The notes under the pieces are model-generated. The model did no database searches and was not told where the DNA came from. It saw only the letters and a list, made by a program, of their open reading frames with translations. The position numbers and the translations under genes are program-made. A stretch of DNA of 64,000 nucleotides from Proales similis. Lineage: Eukaryota > Rotifera > Eurotatoria > Ploima > Proalidae. Position 1 is the stretch's first letter, and every line of letters begins with the position of its first letter. Below are positions 18,305 through 29,065 of the stretch, piece by piece. The stretch lies in contig JAGVRJ010000002.1 in NCBI GenBank assembly GCA_019059635.1, positions 1,674,001 through 1,738,000 on the forward strand, read 5' to 3'.

Positions 18305-18945
18305 GTCGTCGGTCGAAGATCCGGAACAGGTTGGTGGCCACCTCTTTAGTAGATTTCGATCTCATCGGTCGCAATATAGAATACTTGGTGAGATGGTCTT
18401 GGTACTGAAGGATCAACTTGTAACCGTTGACTGCTTTGGATTGCATGTCAACCAGATCTACCTGACTTCTGCTCAGGTAATCGGAGCTCAGTATCGGTTA
18501 GGTGACAAAGCCGACACGGTTCTGCTTTTTTGATTTCTGCAAGCAGCGTACACAATGGTTCTTCACCAACTTAATGAGCTCGCGAAGGACATGGGCGTAT
18601 TTGCGAGACACTTCCTTATCAGTATTGTTTATTCCACCATGACCAATTCGCATGTGCGCCTCATAAATAATGTAGAATAGCTGCTGGTCGTAGGCCATTA
18701 TTTTCACTTGAGACATCCGTGCTGTTCACTCCAAATTGTCGTCAAGTGAAAGAATAACATCCTGTTCGTTGTCATCTTGATTTGCTGCCGAATCATCTTA
18801 AATTTCTTTAATCAGATACTTTCGGTCCCCGGTCTGGAAGATCTGATATTGGGCAGCAAGGCGTATTATTCGAGCGTTTTTGTACCGATATTTGTTCTGG
18901 CATTGAGTATTTTTTCGATGGTCGCATGATACTCATCGAGAGTCT
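18305..18945 (-). pseudogene. KRBA2-like integrase gene fragment, copy 2
   Basis: A minus-strand integrase-like relic. The frame from 18716 has an HHCC-type zinc-binding module (YEAHMRIGHGGINN then NHCVRCLQKSK). After an in-frame stop near 18495 the same frame continues with the start of a retroviral-type integrase core: SRSQVDLVDMQS then YQDHLTKYSILRP. The DLVDMQ and YQDHLTK blocks are typical of the KRBA2/SCAND3-type integrase family derived from mobile elements. The upstream part (18690-18945) is duplicated in inverse orientation at 6592-6850. The core stops at about 18305, before the later catalytic residues. Confidence 0.65.
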
Positions 18946-19332
18946 TGTTCTCGGACTTTGTATTGAATTGTATTGAATATTTGAATTGAATTAAAGAGAA
19001 TTAAATTGACTTGAATTGACTTAGAAGAGGGCGATTTAAACTAAATTGATCAGGAAGAATCACAGTTTAACGACTTCTTATATATTAGTTTCAATTTGTT
19101 TCAAGAAAACTGAAACAACTCCCGCCAACCAATTATAAAGTTTGTTTAATTTTTATTTCTTTTATTTAGTGCACGCTCAGACCGTGCGTTAGTTAAAATT
19201 GACATTTATTATTCATGATGTTTTAAGTAGCGCACAAAATCCCGTGCGTTAGTTCTAATGCACAATAAATTCGTGTGTTAGTCTTAACGCACGGTTTTAC
19301 TTATATACGTATGCGCACGTAACATATAAATG
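18946..19332. other. AT-rich flank with short repeats of GTGCGTTAG
   Basis: Non-coding. Contains TTGAATTGAA-type simple runs and several diverged copies of (C)GTGCGTTAGTT / TTAACGCACGG at about 19185-19295. A TGAAACA at 19111 pairs with TGTTTCA at 23751 on the far side of element B, so this may be the left part of an LTR into which B inserted. Confidence 0.35.
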
Positions 19333-19602
19333 TGTGACAGTTTCCCTGGCTGTCTACTTGATTAACTCCCCGATTTAGTGGGCAATAAGTCGGGTCGGGG
19401 TTTAATCTACTTTATTCTATATTCTGAATCGCGCCGGCCGAACCGAACGCGAGCTATATATAATCCCCCAGGCGGAAGCGATCACTCCACCGCTATCTGC
19501 GGGCCCCTCCCACGTGCAACTACACTGAGTTGGCTACGAGAGCGAGGACCGCATAAAGTGGCTGAGAGGGAGGAGACCATGTCGCAGTCCGCGACTGCAA
19601 CA
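19333..19602 (-). repeat. 3' LTR of element B
   Basis: 270 bp. On the plus strand it starts TGTGACAG and ends CTGCAACA. It differs from the other LTR at two sites near its start and one near position 19556 (CAT versus CAG). Confidence 0.95.
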
Positions 19603-19616
19603 TTTCTCTCCCCTTT
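19603..19616 (-). promoter_or_regulatory. Polypurine tract of element B
   Basis: On the minus strand AAAGGGGAGAGAAA directly precedes the 3' LTR start TGTTGCAGTC. This is the expected plus-strand primer site. Confidence 0.7.
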
Positions 19617-19742
19617 CGGGAGTGATCCTACGCCGGGACTAAATAAAACTAGAAGACTTAAATAAAGTTTTAAATATAGAAGGTTTAGGTTATATAAGTT
19701 TAGCTGAGAGTTGTGGCTGGAATGGGAGGGGGGAAGGCCGGC

Positions 19743-20337
19743 TCACCATGGCTGTGGGCCTGGAGCCAAACAAGCTTGTAAGGTGAGCCATTGTTGCCCC
19801 TCCTTTAACTGGCCGAACAAAGCTCCGTTAAAAGCCTTGACGGCTCTCCGGGCGTCGTCCACACTTTCGTAGTTTGATGCACTGTCGTTGCGGCCATCGG
19901 AGGTTGTCCGGGTCGGCCGGGATCCAGGAGGGGGGAATAACGCCGTCCGCTCGGTACGAGCTTGACTGCTCGTGGTGCGCCCAAGTGGTGTGCCACCATG
20001 TATAATTCGTTGATGTGCCGGTCGAATACTGGTACATTGCTGATGTTGACGTGACCCTCCAGTTCTTGGCTGAGCCAAGGGTCTCTGTTGACGGTCGGCC
20101 GAACGGTCCACTCGTTTCCTTGTCCGAGCTGACAAATTCCGGTGACTCGGCTGGCACTTCTCGGTCGTGTCGCTGGTTCCCATTCTCCACTTTGCCGGAG
20201 TCGGGAGATAAGTCCTCTTTCAGTGCTTCGGGGGTTGCTGCGGCTTCGTTGCATCTCTTTAGCGTTGACGGTCGGTTCGCGCTATTTTCGTATGATCTCG
20301 ACTTGCTCCCATTCTTGTAAGTTCTTGTGTTGAGCAA
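19743..20337 (-). other. Overlapping open frames downstream of integrase in element B
   Basis: Three overlapping minus-strand frames of 146-169 codons lie between the integrase end and the 3' LTR. None has a recognisable domain; the compositions are rich in Ser, Arg and Thr. They may be remnants of an integrase tail or a third ORF, or chance frames in GC-rich DNA. Confidence 0.3.
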
Positions 20338-20365
20338 TGCAATATTAACATTCCGACCGGCCTTC

Positions 20366-22860
20366 CTAGGCCTTCCACGGCGCTTTTTGGGCTTTACTCC
20401 GCACCCCTTCGTACGCTTTTCTTAGTCGTGCCTTGATCTCCAGAATATATTCTTCGAGATTCTCTAGGTCATCCTTATCCCCATCTGAGTCGCAGGCATA
20501 GACTAGATCGTCTGGCAATCTTGCTTTGCGGCCGTACATCAACTCAAAAGGGCTGTAGCCCGTTACATGTCCCTCGGACGAATTGTAAGCTAGTTTAAGT
20601 GGGTCTAGCAATTCATCCCAATCCTTACTCTTCTCCCCAGGGCCATTCTCCATATCGAGCAACACGGCAGAAATCATCTCCTTTAAATTTCGGTTTAACC
20701 TTTCCGTGAGTCCATTGGTTTGTGGGTGGAAAGGCGTCGTCCGGATTCTGTGGCTGTCTAGCATTTCCCACAGATCTTGGGTCACTTTTGATAGGAAATT
20801 TGTCCCTTGATCCGTTAAGATGCTCCTTGGCACGCCGTGTGAGCACACGAACTTAAATAGTAGCTTGACGACCGTGTTTGCCTCTCAGTTCGCCATCGGG
20901 TACAACTCGACATATTTCGTAAAGTGGTCACACACTACTAGTATGTACTTGTTTCCTCCTTTAGTATATGGTTATGGTCCGGTAATATCGGCCGGGATGA
21001 GTTCTAGTGGGCTCATTGTTTTTATTTTTTCTGATGCCCCGGTTATAGCAGCCGTTGGGGCCTTGACTTTTTGGCATGCTTCGCAACGCCGAACAAATTC
21101 CGTAACATCCCTTTTAATTGTCGGCCAATAATATCTTTCTTTACACCTTTTCCACGTCCGGTCCCTTCCCAGGTGACCACTAAGCATGATGGCGTGCATA
21201 TTCTTCAAAACTCGAATCCTTGATTCTAAAGGGACCATATATTGCATAAGCATTTCACCTTTCTCGTTTTCGAACTCTCGGTATATTCTGCCCTCTCTGA
21301 TTCTTAATCTACTCATCTGCTCACGAAGCACTTTCTGCTCTGCCGAAAGTTCCGGAGCCGCGTCTCGCGTTCCTTGTTCGGTAAGCTCCTGGTACAACCA
21401 CTTCAACAACGGGTCTCCTGCCTGTTCGCTTCCTGACGGCCGGGGCTTTTGGTAGTATACTCTAAACGTGGGACCGCGAAAAGGCTATTGATGATTATGC
21501 CAACTTCGTCTTCGTTTTTCGCTCGGCCAGTTGCCATTCTAGACAATGCATCGGCCGCTTCATTGCTTCACCGGTCTTATACTCGTACCTTATTGTGTAT
21601 TTGCTTAATGCTATCGGCCACCTCGCTAGTCTTGCCTTTGGGTCCCTTTTCTCCATTAAGGCTACTAGTGGTTTGTGGTCTGTTCGGACGGAGAACGCTC
21701 TACTGTAGAGATATAAGTGAAAGTAATCGACCGCAGCAACTATCGCGTATAATTCCTTTTCCGAGGTTGAATAGTTCTTTTGTGCTGGGTTCAGTTTCCT
21801 GCTAAAATACCCGACCGGTCGTTCTCCATCATCGAATTGTTGCATTAGCACGGCTCCAACCCCGATATCACAAGCGTCCGTCTCCAGGATGAAGTCTCTT
21901 TTGAAATCAGGCAAAGCTTAGGCATTACTTTCTGACGTGAGTGCTGTCTTAAGAGCATTGAAGGCCTCCTTGCACCTTTCCGTCCATTCAAATTTAATGT
22001 CCTTTCGTAACAAGTCGAATAACGGCTGCGCTATTCGAGCGTAATCTCTAATAAACTTTCTGTGGTAATTGGCTAGTCCCAAAAATTTTTGTAACGCCTT
22101 GGCGTTGTTCGGCCGCTCCGCCATGTCGACGGCTTCCGTCGATCTTTTGCCTGGCTTAAGCGTATGGTCTTCCAAAACGTGCCCTAAGTACTCCATTGAA
22201 GGCTTAGCGAACTCGCATTTCTTCAGTTTCACTTTAAAGTTCGCTGCTCTCAGCAACTCGACTACCTGTTTTACGTGCTCATAGTGGTCTTCCGGCCGCA
22301 CCGAAATAACGATAATATCATCTAAATTGACGAACGCAAACCGGCCGAGGACTGGCTCCAGTACCTCGTTCATCAACCTTTGGAAAGCCGCTACCGAGTT
22401 GGACATCCCCATTGGCATGACATTATATTCGAAGAGGCCCCACTCGGTAAGAAGGCCGTGAACTTTTTACTTCCTTCTTCTACGGGGACTTGGTAATAGC
22501 CCGATGACAGGTCCATTTTAGAAAACACCGTCGCCGGCCAAAGCTTCGCTAACTTGTGATTTACGTTCGGGATGGAACTTGCATCCAGATAGAAGCATGG
22601 ATTTGCCCTGGAATAATCAGGAGTTATTCTTATTCCCCCGTCCGGTTTCGCTACTAGATGTAGTGGCGCTCGCACATGTGAGGTGCTTCTGCGGATTATC
22701 TATTATGCCGCAGCGCAATTGTTCTTGTAGGGCGTCCTTAACTGCGTTCTGCATGTTAAACGGTATGGGCCTCATCTTTGAGACTAGGCGTTTTTTGTCG
22801 AATTCTTTTAAGCGTAACTTAAACTCGGCCCGATTCGTCCGACCTAGCTCCGACAAATCG
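20366..22860 (-). pseudogene. Broken pol of element B (RT, RNase H, integrase)
   Basis: Read on the minus strand from high to low coordinates. The RT N-terminus is at 22856-22617 (RPIPFNMQNAVKDALQEQL, LRCGIID) and 22675-22391 (APLHLVAKPDGGIRI, FSKMDLSSGYYQVPV). RT motifs 4-7 are at 22418-21918 (MPMGMSNSVAAFQRLM, FVNLDDIIV, FLGLANYHRKFIRDYA). The RNase H is at 21914-21495 (LETDACDIGVGAVLMQQ, TDHKPLVALM). The integrase HHCC finger is at 21409-20972 and the core end at 20848-20366 (LTDQGTNFLSK, TPFHPQTNGLTERLNRN). A frameshift lies near 22400 and stops near 21917 and 20890. The usual aromatic residue before VDD/LDD is Asn (NLDD). Confidence 0.85.
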
Positions 22861-23017
22861 TTTGCGGCGATGCTTGAGACTTATTCCTGCAATTCGTTGC
22901 GGAGAGAGATTATTTCGGCCGATTCGCTCGGGCCATCCATGACCATCTTTCTGGCAACTACGTTGACTTTTGGGGTCTTCTCAGTGCAATAAAAACCCTT
23001 TGTCCTCTGTTTATGTT

Positions 23018-23431
23018 CTAAACCTTCTCGAAGTCTTCTCCTTCTGTGTACACCTTCGGCGGTTGAATTCCAATTTTCACATTGGTTTGTTTAACAATCG
23101 TCCCCGCTTCCGAGCCCGATCGCATTCGTCGGCCGATCCAAGCCGCGTACGTTATCAACACTGCCGCCTTACACGCTATTGCCCCAAGGGTGAATACGAG
23201 TAAATGCAGGTACCTCCGTTCAACAGAATACACACTCCTGTCCACCGTCAATGTGGTAAATGCTCGCAGTAAGCTTGTAAAAGCATATATCGACTCCCCT
23301 TCGGTCGTTGTTTGTAAGCCTAGCATACTGAACAAATTGGTCCAAGTAATCATTGTTCCATGGTATAGGTCTTGGTTCTTCCTTTTAATGACTTGTACGA
23401 CAATTGCACAAGTCCCGAGTTTCGGCACCAA
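23018..23431 (-). other. Open frame next to the PBS of element B, gag position
   Basis: A 137-codon frame starting inside the PBS region. I see no capsid or zinc-knuckle motif. This is the place for gag, but nothing here is recognisable as Gag, so the gag-protease region seems to be deleted or replaced. Confidence 0.3.
23413..23431 (-). promoter_or_regulatory. Primer binding site of element B (tRNA-Phe-like)
   Basis: On the minus strand TGGTGCCGAAACTCGGGA begins just after the 5' LTR. It matches the complement of the 3' end of animal tRNA-Phe (…CCCGGGTTTCGGCACCA) at 17 of 18 positions. Confidence 0.8.
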
Positions 23432-23701
23432 TGTGACAGCTCCCCTGGCTGTCTACTTGATTAACTCCCCGATTTAGTGGGCAATAAGTCGGGTCGGGGT
23501 TTAATCTACTTTATTCTATATTCTGAATCGCGCCGGCCGAACCGAACGCGAGCTATATATAATCCCCCAGGCGGAAGCGATCACTCCACCGCTATCTGCG
23601 GGCCCCTCCCACGTGCAACTACACTGAGTTGGCTACGAGAGCGAGGACCGCAGAAAGTGGCTGAGAGGGAGGAGACCATGTCGCAGTCCGCGACTGCAAC
23701 A
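23432..23701 (-). repeat. 5' LTR of element B
   Basis: 270 bp, nearly identical to 19333-19602. Contains a TATATATAA box and GC-rich stretches. Confidence 0.95.
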
Positions 23702-23705
23702 AATG

Positions 23706-24469
23706 TGTTTTTATATATGTTAATAAAATAAATGTTGACAATAATGTGTCTGTTTCAACAGCCCCCCACAATCAATTATTTTATTAAGTTAATAGTAGAT
23801 TGCCTTCGTTTATCAATGCCCTCGCTAAGCAGAGCTGGAAAAATTGTTTGACTAAAAAACTGGCGAAATTGTTTTACAAACTGCAAATTAAACGCTGGCA
23901 AAAGAGGGGAAGGTGTCTTTTAAGACCCAGTAAAACATATAGGCATTTAAGCTTTATAAAATTGTGGCGTACGCGTGCGAGGGGTTAATCGGGCTCGTGT
24001 GCAAATTCTTCTTTTTGATACTAAACGGTTTAAAAATTAATACTCATACTATTAATACTCCCCTCTTTTGCCATTAATAGTAAAGAGAAAGCCATTTAGT
24101 ACTACGAGTAGAACAGTGAATAATGGAATTGAAAGCGCATTTTTTTCCTCACTCAAAACAATTAAACCTAGCACAGGCTTAACCGTCGATTTGCTTTGGC
24201 TTCTGATTGCATATCATCGAACGCTGCCAATTTAATAAGCCATGCTCCCGTAAATCTTGCCGAGATCCGCGACTGGTTACTTGTTTCAACGCTCATCGGG
24301 TTCGAAGTTCCGTGATTCACCACTCGTTTATGGTCGAACATATCGATTCACCCTAGCAACTTGTTGTCTTTCGATCATAATATAGGCCCACCGCAACCTA
24401 GCCCGTATACTCTATTTTGTATCCCCACTCGGGCTATTTTTTATAGCGTTTGATTAGTTCGTCGCAACA
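23706..24469. other. Non-coding flank and likely 3' LTR of element C
   Basis: No gene is visible. TGTTTCA at 23751 may close the LTR-like sequence that element B entered. On the minus strand the run AAGGGGGGAAG at about 24471-24481 followed by TGTTGCGAC (24469 downward) looks like a purine tract and LTR start for element C. The far end of that LTR was not identified. Confidence 0.35.
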
Positions 24470-24481
24470 TCTTCCCCCCTT

Positions 24482-26150
24482 AAAAATCTAACTTCTTTTT
24501 TCAGCTATTTTCCTGGTATATGGACGAGTTTGTTTGTACGAGACTTGCTGTTTTGACCGAAGTTTTGAACTTGTTGGATTTTGACTTTCTCTCTCTGAAT
24601 GTGTTCTGATCAACGCCGGGAATCTCTTGCACGCTTTTGCATTCCGCGCCTTCACTTCATCTCCCCTTGCTAGCTTTAGCATTGACGCTTTCCTATCCAC
24701 TATCGACCATAGTCGGTGATCCTAGCACGCCGTTTCCTTGGTAGCTTCTTTCTGCTTAAGTAGCACTTGCTGTTCATCTCCTATCGTCTCCCTTAGGTGC
24801 AACTTTTGGTCGCTTCTGTCGGTCACCTGGTGCATCCTTTTCATCCTTTCCTCCAAGCTATTTACTCCTCTAAGGACCGATATTTGCAGGATTTTTGCCA
24901 GAGTTCTCATTAAGCGCTCGGCTTCACCATTGGCTTCCGGATGCTATGGAGTTATTTTTCTGTGCTTCACGTTTTGATTTTCTAAGAATTCAGCGAACAT
25001 TTGCGAGTTGAACGAGGGCCCATTGTCCGTCCGTACACTGGCTGGCGTACCCAACATACTGAAAAGCCAGTCAAACTTATTACAAATTGTTTTCCTACAA
25101 TGCTCGGTACACGCTCTACGTAGGGGTATTTGAAGTAATCATCTATGACTACCATCAAATACCCCTTATTACTTATCAAAGCTCCTTCGAAGTCGATTTA
25201 TAGCTTTTCCCACGGTTCGCTCTGATACGGGATGAGTTGAATTGGTTCCTCTTCTCCCCCTCCTTTAGTTACCGTTTGACATTCAAGGCAACCTTTAACT
25301 TCTGTCTCAACTAGTTCTCGTAACTTTGGAAACCACACTCGCTCTCTCAGCATGCTTGTTGTCCTCGACACCCCCTGATGTGTCTTGTGTGCCTGCGATA
25401 CGGCCGCCGTCCACAGGCTCCTAGGTAGCAGGATTCGATCCCACTTAAGGATCACCCCGTTTGCTGCCGTCCAGAGTTCTTCCGCGATCTTCGATTTTCA
25501 TTCCCTGATCTGACAATTCTCTGACCTTCTCCGCTTGTATTGCCTCTCTTAGTGCCTTGAACGAATCATCCTCTTCGGCCACCTGTCGGCGTAATACCAA
25601 TCCTTGTGCCCTCGCCGGCATCTTCTCGGTAGACTTCTGGTAGATGTATGAGACTGCTTGGTTGTCCGTTTCCAGAATAAACTTTTTCCCGACTAAGTAC
25701 AGCTTTATCCTCTCAAAGGCCCACACACACGCCAGAGCCTCTTTCTCGAGTTGCGAATACCTTTTCTCCACCTCACTCAACGTCCTGCTGACGTTCATTA
25801 ATATTTCTGATTTCTTGGTCTTTGGGTCCTCTTGCCTCAAGACTGCGCCCAATCCATCCTATCCCACGTCCACAGTGACTTTGGCCGTCCATTGCGGTTT
25901 GAAATATGTGATCTTTACCCGCAAGCTGTGTTTGATCTTCTCGAAAGATGCTTGGTGCCTTGATGTCCAGCTCCACCTAAACTCCTCCTTGAGTAGTTCT
26001 TTCACCGGACCTGCCAAAGCTGCGTAGTTAGGTATCCATTCAGAGACGTCAACTCCGGCATTCTCCAGTCGTTCAAATACAGCTCTCATTGTTCTTGTTA
26101 CGTTGTTCATGCACTGCTTTGAGATCTTTCGAGAATAAACGCAATTTAAA
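24482..26150 (-). pseudogene. Gypsy pol relic C2: RT end, RNase H, integrase
   Basis: Minus strand, from high to low. RT thumb WIPNYAALAGPVKELLKEEF is at 26040-25970. RNase H follows at 25852-25600 (VGAVLRQEDP..., RTLSEVEKRYSQLEKEALA, FILETDNQAVSYI). The integrase zinc module is at 25455-25198 (AHKTHQGVSRTTSML, CLECQ) and the core start at 25179-24982 (MVVIDDYFKYPYVE). The integrase tail is near 24690-24620 (LKLARGDEVKARN). Stops and frameshifts separate each piece. Confidence 0.7.
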
Positions 26151-26159
26151 ACACTACAG

Positions 26160-27400
26160 TTGGATTATATCATTATCCACCTGAACAGTTTCGCTGATGG
26201 GCTCTTCAGCTTCCATAGCCAGACAATTGGCTTGTGGTCCGTGATGAGGTCGAATTGCTACCCCATCAGGTACCATCTGTAATTCTCCGTTGCCAGTAAT
26301 ATCGCCATCACCTCTTTTTCATTTATGGCCTAAGGTTGTTCCGTTTTGTTTAGTCATTTTCTCCAGAACGCGATTGGTTCTATCCCGTCGTCCGTCCATT
26401 GGCCAAGCGCTGCTCCCACCGCTTTTTCGCTAGCGTCGCATTCAAGTACGAACCGCCTACTGAAGTCTGGCAAGCTAAGGGATCCTCCGTCTGCCGTCGT
26501 TCTACAGAGGGCCTCCCTCAACGCCGCAAATTCTCGCCCCAGCTCCACGGTCCACTTGAACTCCTTCTTTGGTTAGCGGGCTAGTCCACGCATACCCTTA
26601 CATCGCCGATCTTCTTTTGCACTACCACCAGTGGTGAATTTCATTGTGATTTCGACGGTCTGATTAAGCTGCACTGGATCATTTCGTCGAGGAGTCAATC
26701 TCCTGTTGAATGGTATCCGCATCATCGGATGATTTGCAGGTTTGTCTGTCTCCAGTGTAATCTCGTGTTCGATCAGATCAGATAACTTTGGTGCGTCGTT
26801 TTCTTGCAACATTTGGCTTAGCTCTTTCAGCGCTTCTTCTCTTGCTGCTTAGTTAGCATGGTCGACGAAGGCCTCTTTTTCATCTGTTCTGAGTTTGGTG
26901 TTGGCCCACGCCAGCTTCTCGTTTGGAAATTCCGTACGATGTCGTTCCGTGCTCATTATCGTCGTCGCCGAGCATGTATCGATCGTTATGTTGGTTAATT
27001 TTGCATTTATCTTCGCCGTTGTCTTACCGAGCATCTCGTCGCCGACTTCTGGCAATCCATCTCCGCTAAAGGGCGTTGGGTCTTTTGCCGTTGAGTTGTT
27101 CTTTCTCTTCCCAGTGTCCCCGTTGTTGCTTTCTTCGTTTCTTTTCGTCGATTCCCAGTTGCGCTCATATCCTTATCGATTTGTTTGACACAAAACCCGT
27201 TCCTCGTTATTCGATATCCAAAGCTGAAGTTAGTTGTGCCAGGTGCAGCTGGCGCACTTGGTAAGTTGATCATGCTCTGGCGATCCAGATCCGATTATGG
27301 CCATCCTGTGCCAAGTATGTCCGGTGAGTCGTCGAGTGGTAGCCAATCGTGCTCATCGTCAGTCCCATGTCGTCTGTTCTCGATTCTTGATCCTCGGTAG
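26160..27400 (-). pseudogene. Gypsy pol relic C1: protease, RT start, second RNase H
   Basis: Minus strand. A protease-like segment with ITIDTCSATTIM lies near 26990. An RT start follows at 26812-26573 (IEHEITLETDKPANHPMMRI), and then, with most of the RT missing, an RNase H at 26548-26160 (FVLECDASEKAVGAALGQWT, then LITDHKPIVWLW). Because C2 begins again with an RT thumb and its own RNase H, C1 and C2 are parts of two different elements joined near 26150. Confidence 0.65.
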
Positions 27401-27657
27401 CTCTTCCCCCCTATACCTGGCATGCATGGCACATTATAGTAAGATGAAGTGCTGCATAATATCGGTCTAAAAATGGTTTGTTATAACTGCTTTATTCGTG
27501 CGATAAAGAAAACTGTTTGGTGGTCTCAGTTAATAGTTCCTTGAAAGAAAGGCATTGACCCTGGATTGTCTGTGTTTGGCAAAAGCTCAAAGCATCTTTT
27601 GCTTCTCTTCCTTGATTAACAAAATAGTTGGGTAAACTTGAATTAAGACGTGAGTAA

Positions 27658-27732
27658 GATTAAGCCCAGGTAACCTTCAAGCCCCAGAGTCGTTGATATA
27701 TAAATTTGAAAACAGGAGCAAGCTCGTCGAAC
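27658..27732 (+). repeat. Direct repeat, left copy
   Basis: Starts ATTAAGCCCAGGTAACCTTC and ends GGAGCAAGC. It matches 28042-28116 at roughly 85-90 percent by eye, in the same orientation, about 384 bp apart. Confidence 0.7.
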
Positions 27733-28041
27733 GGCGATCTCTGGCGCATCAATTGCATTGCTTAGAAAGATTGACATAAAGTTTATCGAGTTTAATTGAG
27801 TGTCAGAATGAAAGTTAAAGTCCCAGCAGAAATTTCTCTGAGAAAAGTCAGAAGCCATTGAAATAAGAGTATTTAGAATCAGCACAGGCCGGTGTGGTGC
27901 TGATTGAGCTCGTTTCGGAGCTCGGTAAAGTGAATGGGCTATTTGTGGTAGTCGAAAGATTTGGATTTTCACCGCCAGGTTTTTGATTAACATGCAAACC
28001 GAGAGAGTGAAAATAGCTGCATTGATGATTATATAAACTGA

Positions 28042-28116
28042 CAGATTAAGCCCAGGTTACCATCAAGCCCCAGAGTCGTTTATATAAAATTTAAAAAGAG
28101 GAGCAAGCCATGCAGT
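28042..28116 (+). repeat. Direct repeat, right copy
   Basis: Second copy of the repeat at 27658-27732. No coding content. Confidence 0.7.
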
Positions 28117-29065
28117 CATTCCGGCTAAGCTTAGGCCACCGGACAGAGCGTGCGCAGATACGTTCGGCTTAGCAGCATTCGTGTCGGACCTCCAGGCACT
28201 ACGGTTTGCACCGGGTTCGATTACCGTTGCCACCATTGTAACAGTCTTGAGTTGCTAGTCCCGAACTGTCGTAAGCTAAGTCGTCTTTATTTTAAAACAG
28301 CTCTGTCTAAAGATTTGATTTAATAAGAAAGTGGGACGGGAGGGCGAAACCAACTCAAAGTTGCTGATGCAACGCAGAGTCGGTTTCATTTTTAATAAAA
28401 ATAATGGTTTGACAAGTTTTTTCAGGAAATTAATTTCTCAAGATCTTTAAACATAGAGATTCTGAAGAATATCATTTTCTATGTTCTTTTCCTATCAAAC
28501 ACTATTTCTAATGGTTTTTGAGCCGAAAGAAAAGATAAAATTATAAGGAATAAACTATTCCATCTAGTCTTAACATACTGTGTCTTTAATCAGCCTGCGA
28601 AGCAATTTGTGTGCCAAAATCGAGATAGTGGTCAATTTTGTTGTTGTGTTTCTTGTTCAGCAGCAGCTTCAATAGTTTTGAAAAAAGCGCACATCGAAAC
28701 ATTCCATGTGTCTGCAAAGCATCGTAATACTTCAAAACTAATTCTAAACATTTGACATGACCATTGAATCTAAATATTTAAATTTGAAACCATAACTTAC
28801 GACTAGGTAACTTGTCAAACAAGTTAAAGCGAGAAGCTATATAAATAGCAGTTCTCAACAAGTCTGAATGCTGATGCCGATGGCATGAAAATAGCTTCAG
28901 ATCCTTGTTACTATCGCTGATATCTTTAAATAGCTCTCAAAAACAAGCTTTCAAAACTAGTCAAGCCATAGAAAAATATTTTATTCAATCTGCGTAAAAT
29001 TCCTCAAATGACTCAGTTCGATAATTGAGCTCAGTTAAATAACTACTAGTCTACTACACCTTGAG

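Larger units (their letters stand above)
19333..23701 (-). mobile_element. Complete but defective gypsy LTR element B
   Basis: A 4,369-bp element on the minus strand bounded by two 270-bp LTRs that differ at only three positions by eye. It is flanked by a 4-bp target-site duplication AATG (19329-19332 and 23702-23705). A PBS matching tRNA-Phe and a purine tract are in the right places. Pol (RT, RNase H, integrase) is present but broken by stops and frameshifts, and no clear gag or protease is visible. It probably moved with help from a related active element, or decayed quickly after insertion. Confidence 0.9.
27401..29065. other. Non-coding region with direct repeats and LTR-like fragment
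   Basis: No gene is visible over about 1.6 kb. It holds a 70-bp direct repeat (27658-27732 and 28042-28116). Near 28210-28240 the sequence GGTTCGATTACCGTTGCCACCA is followed by TGTAACAG, which on the minus strand reads as an LTR end plus a tRNA-type primer site, by analogy with element B. Confidence 0.4.

Noticed and set aside
28117-28240. tRNA gene
   Set aside because: A GGTTCGATTACC box and CCA end are present, but no A box and no cloverleaf can be drawn; more likely a primer-binding site or tRNA-derived relic.
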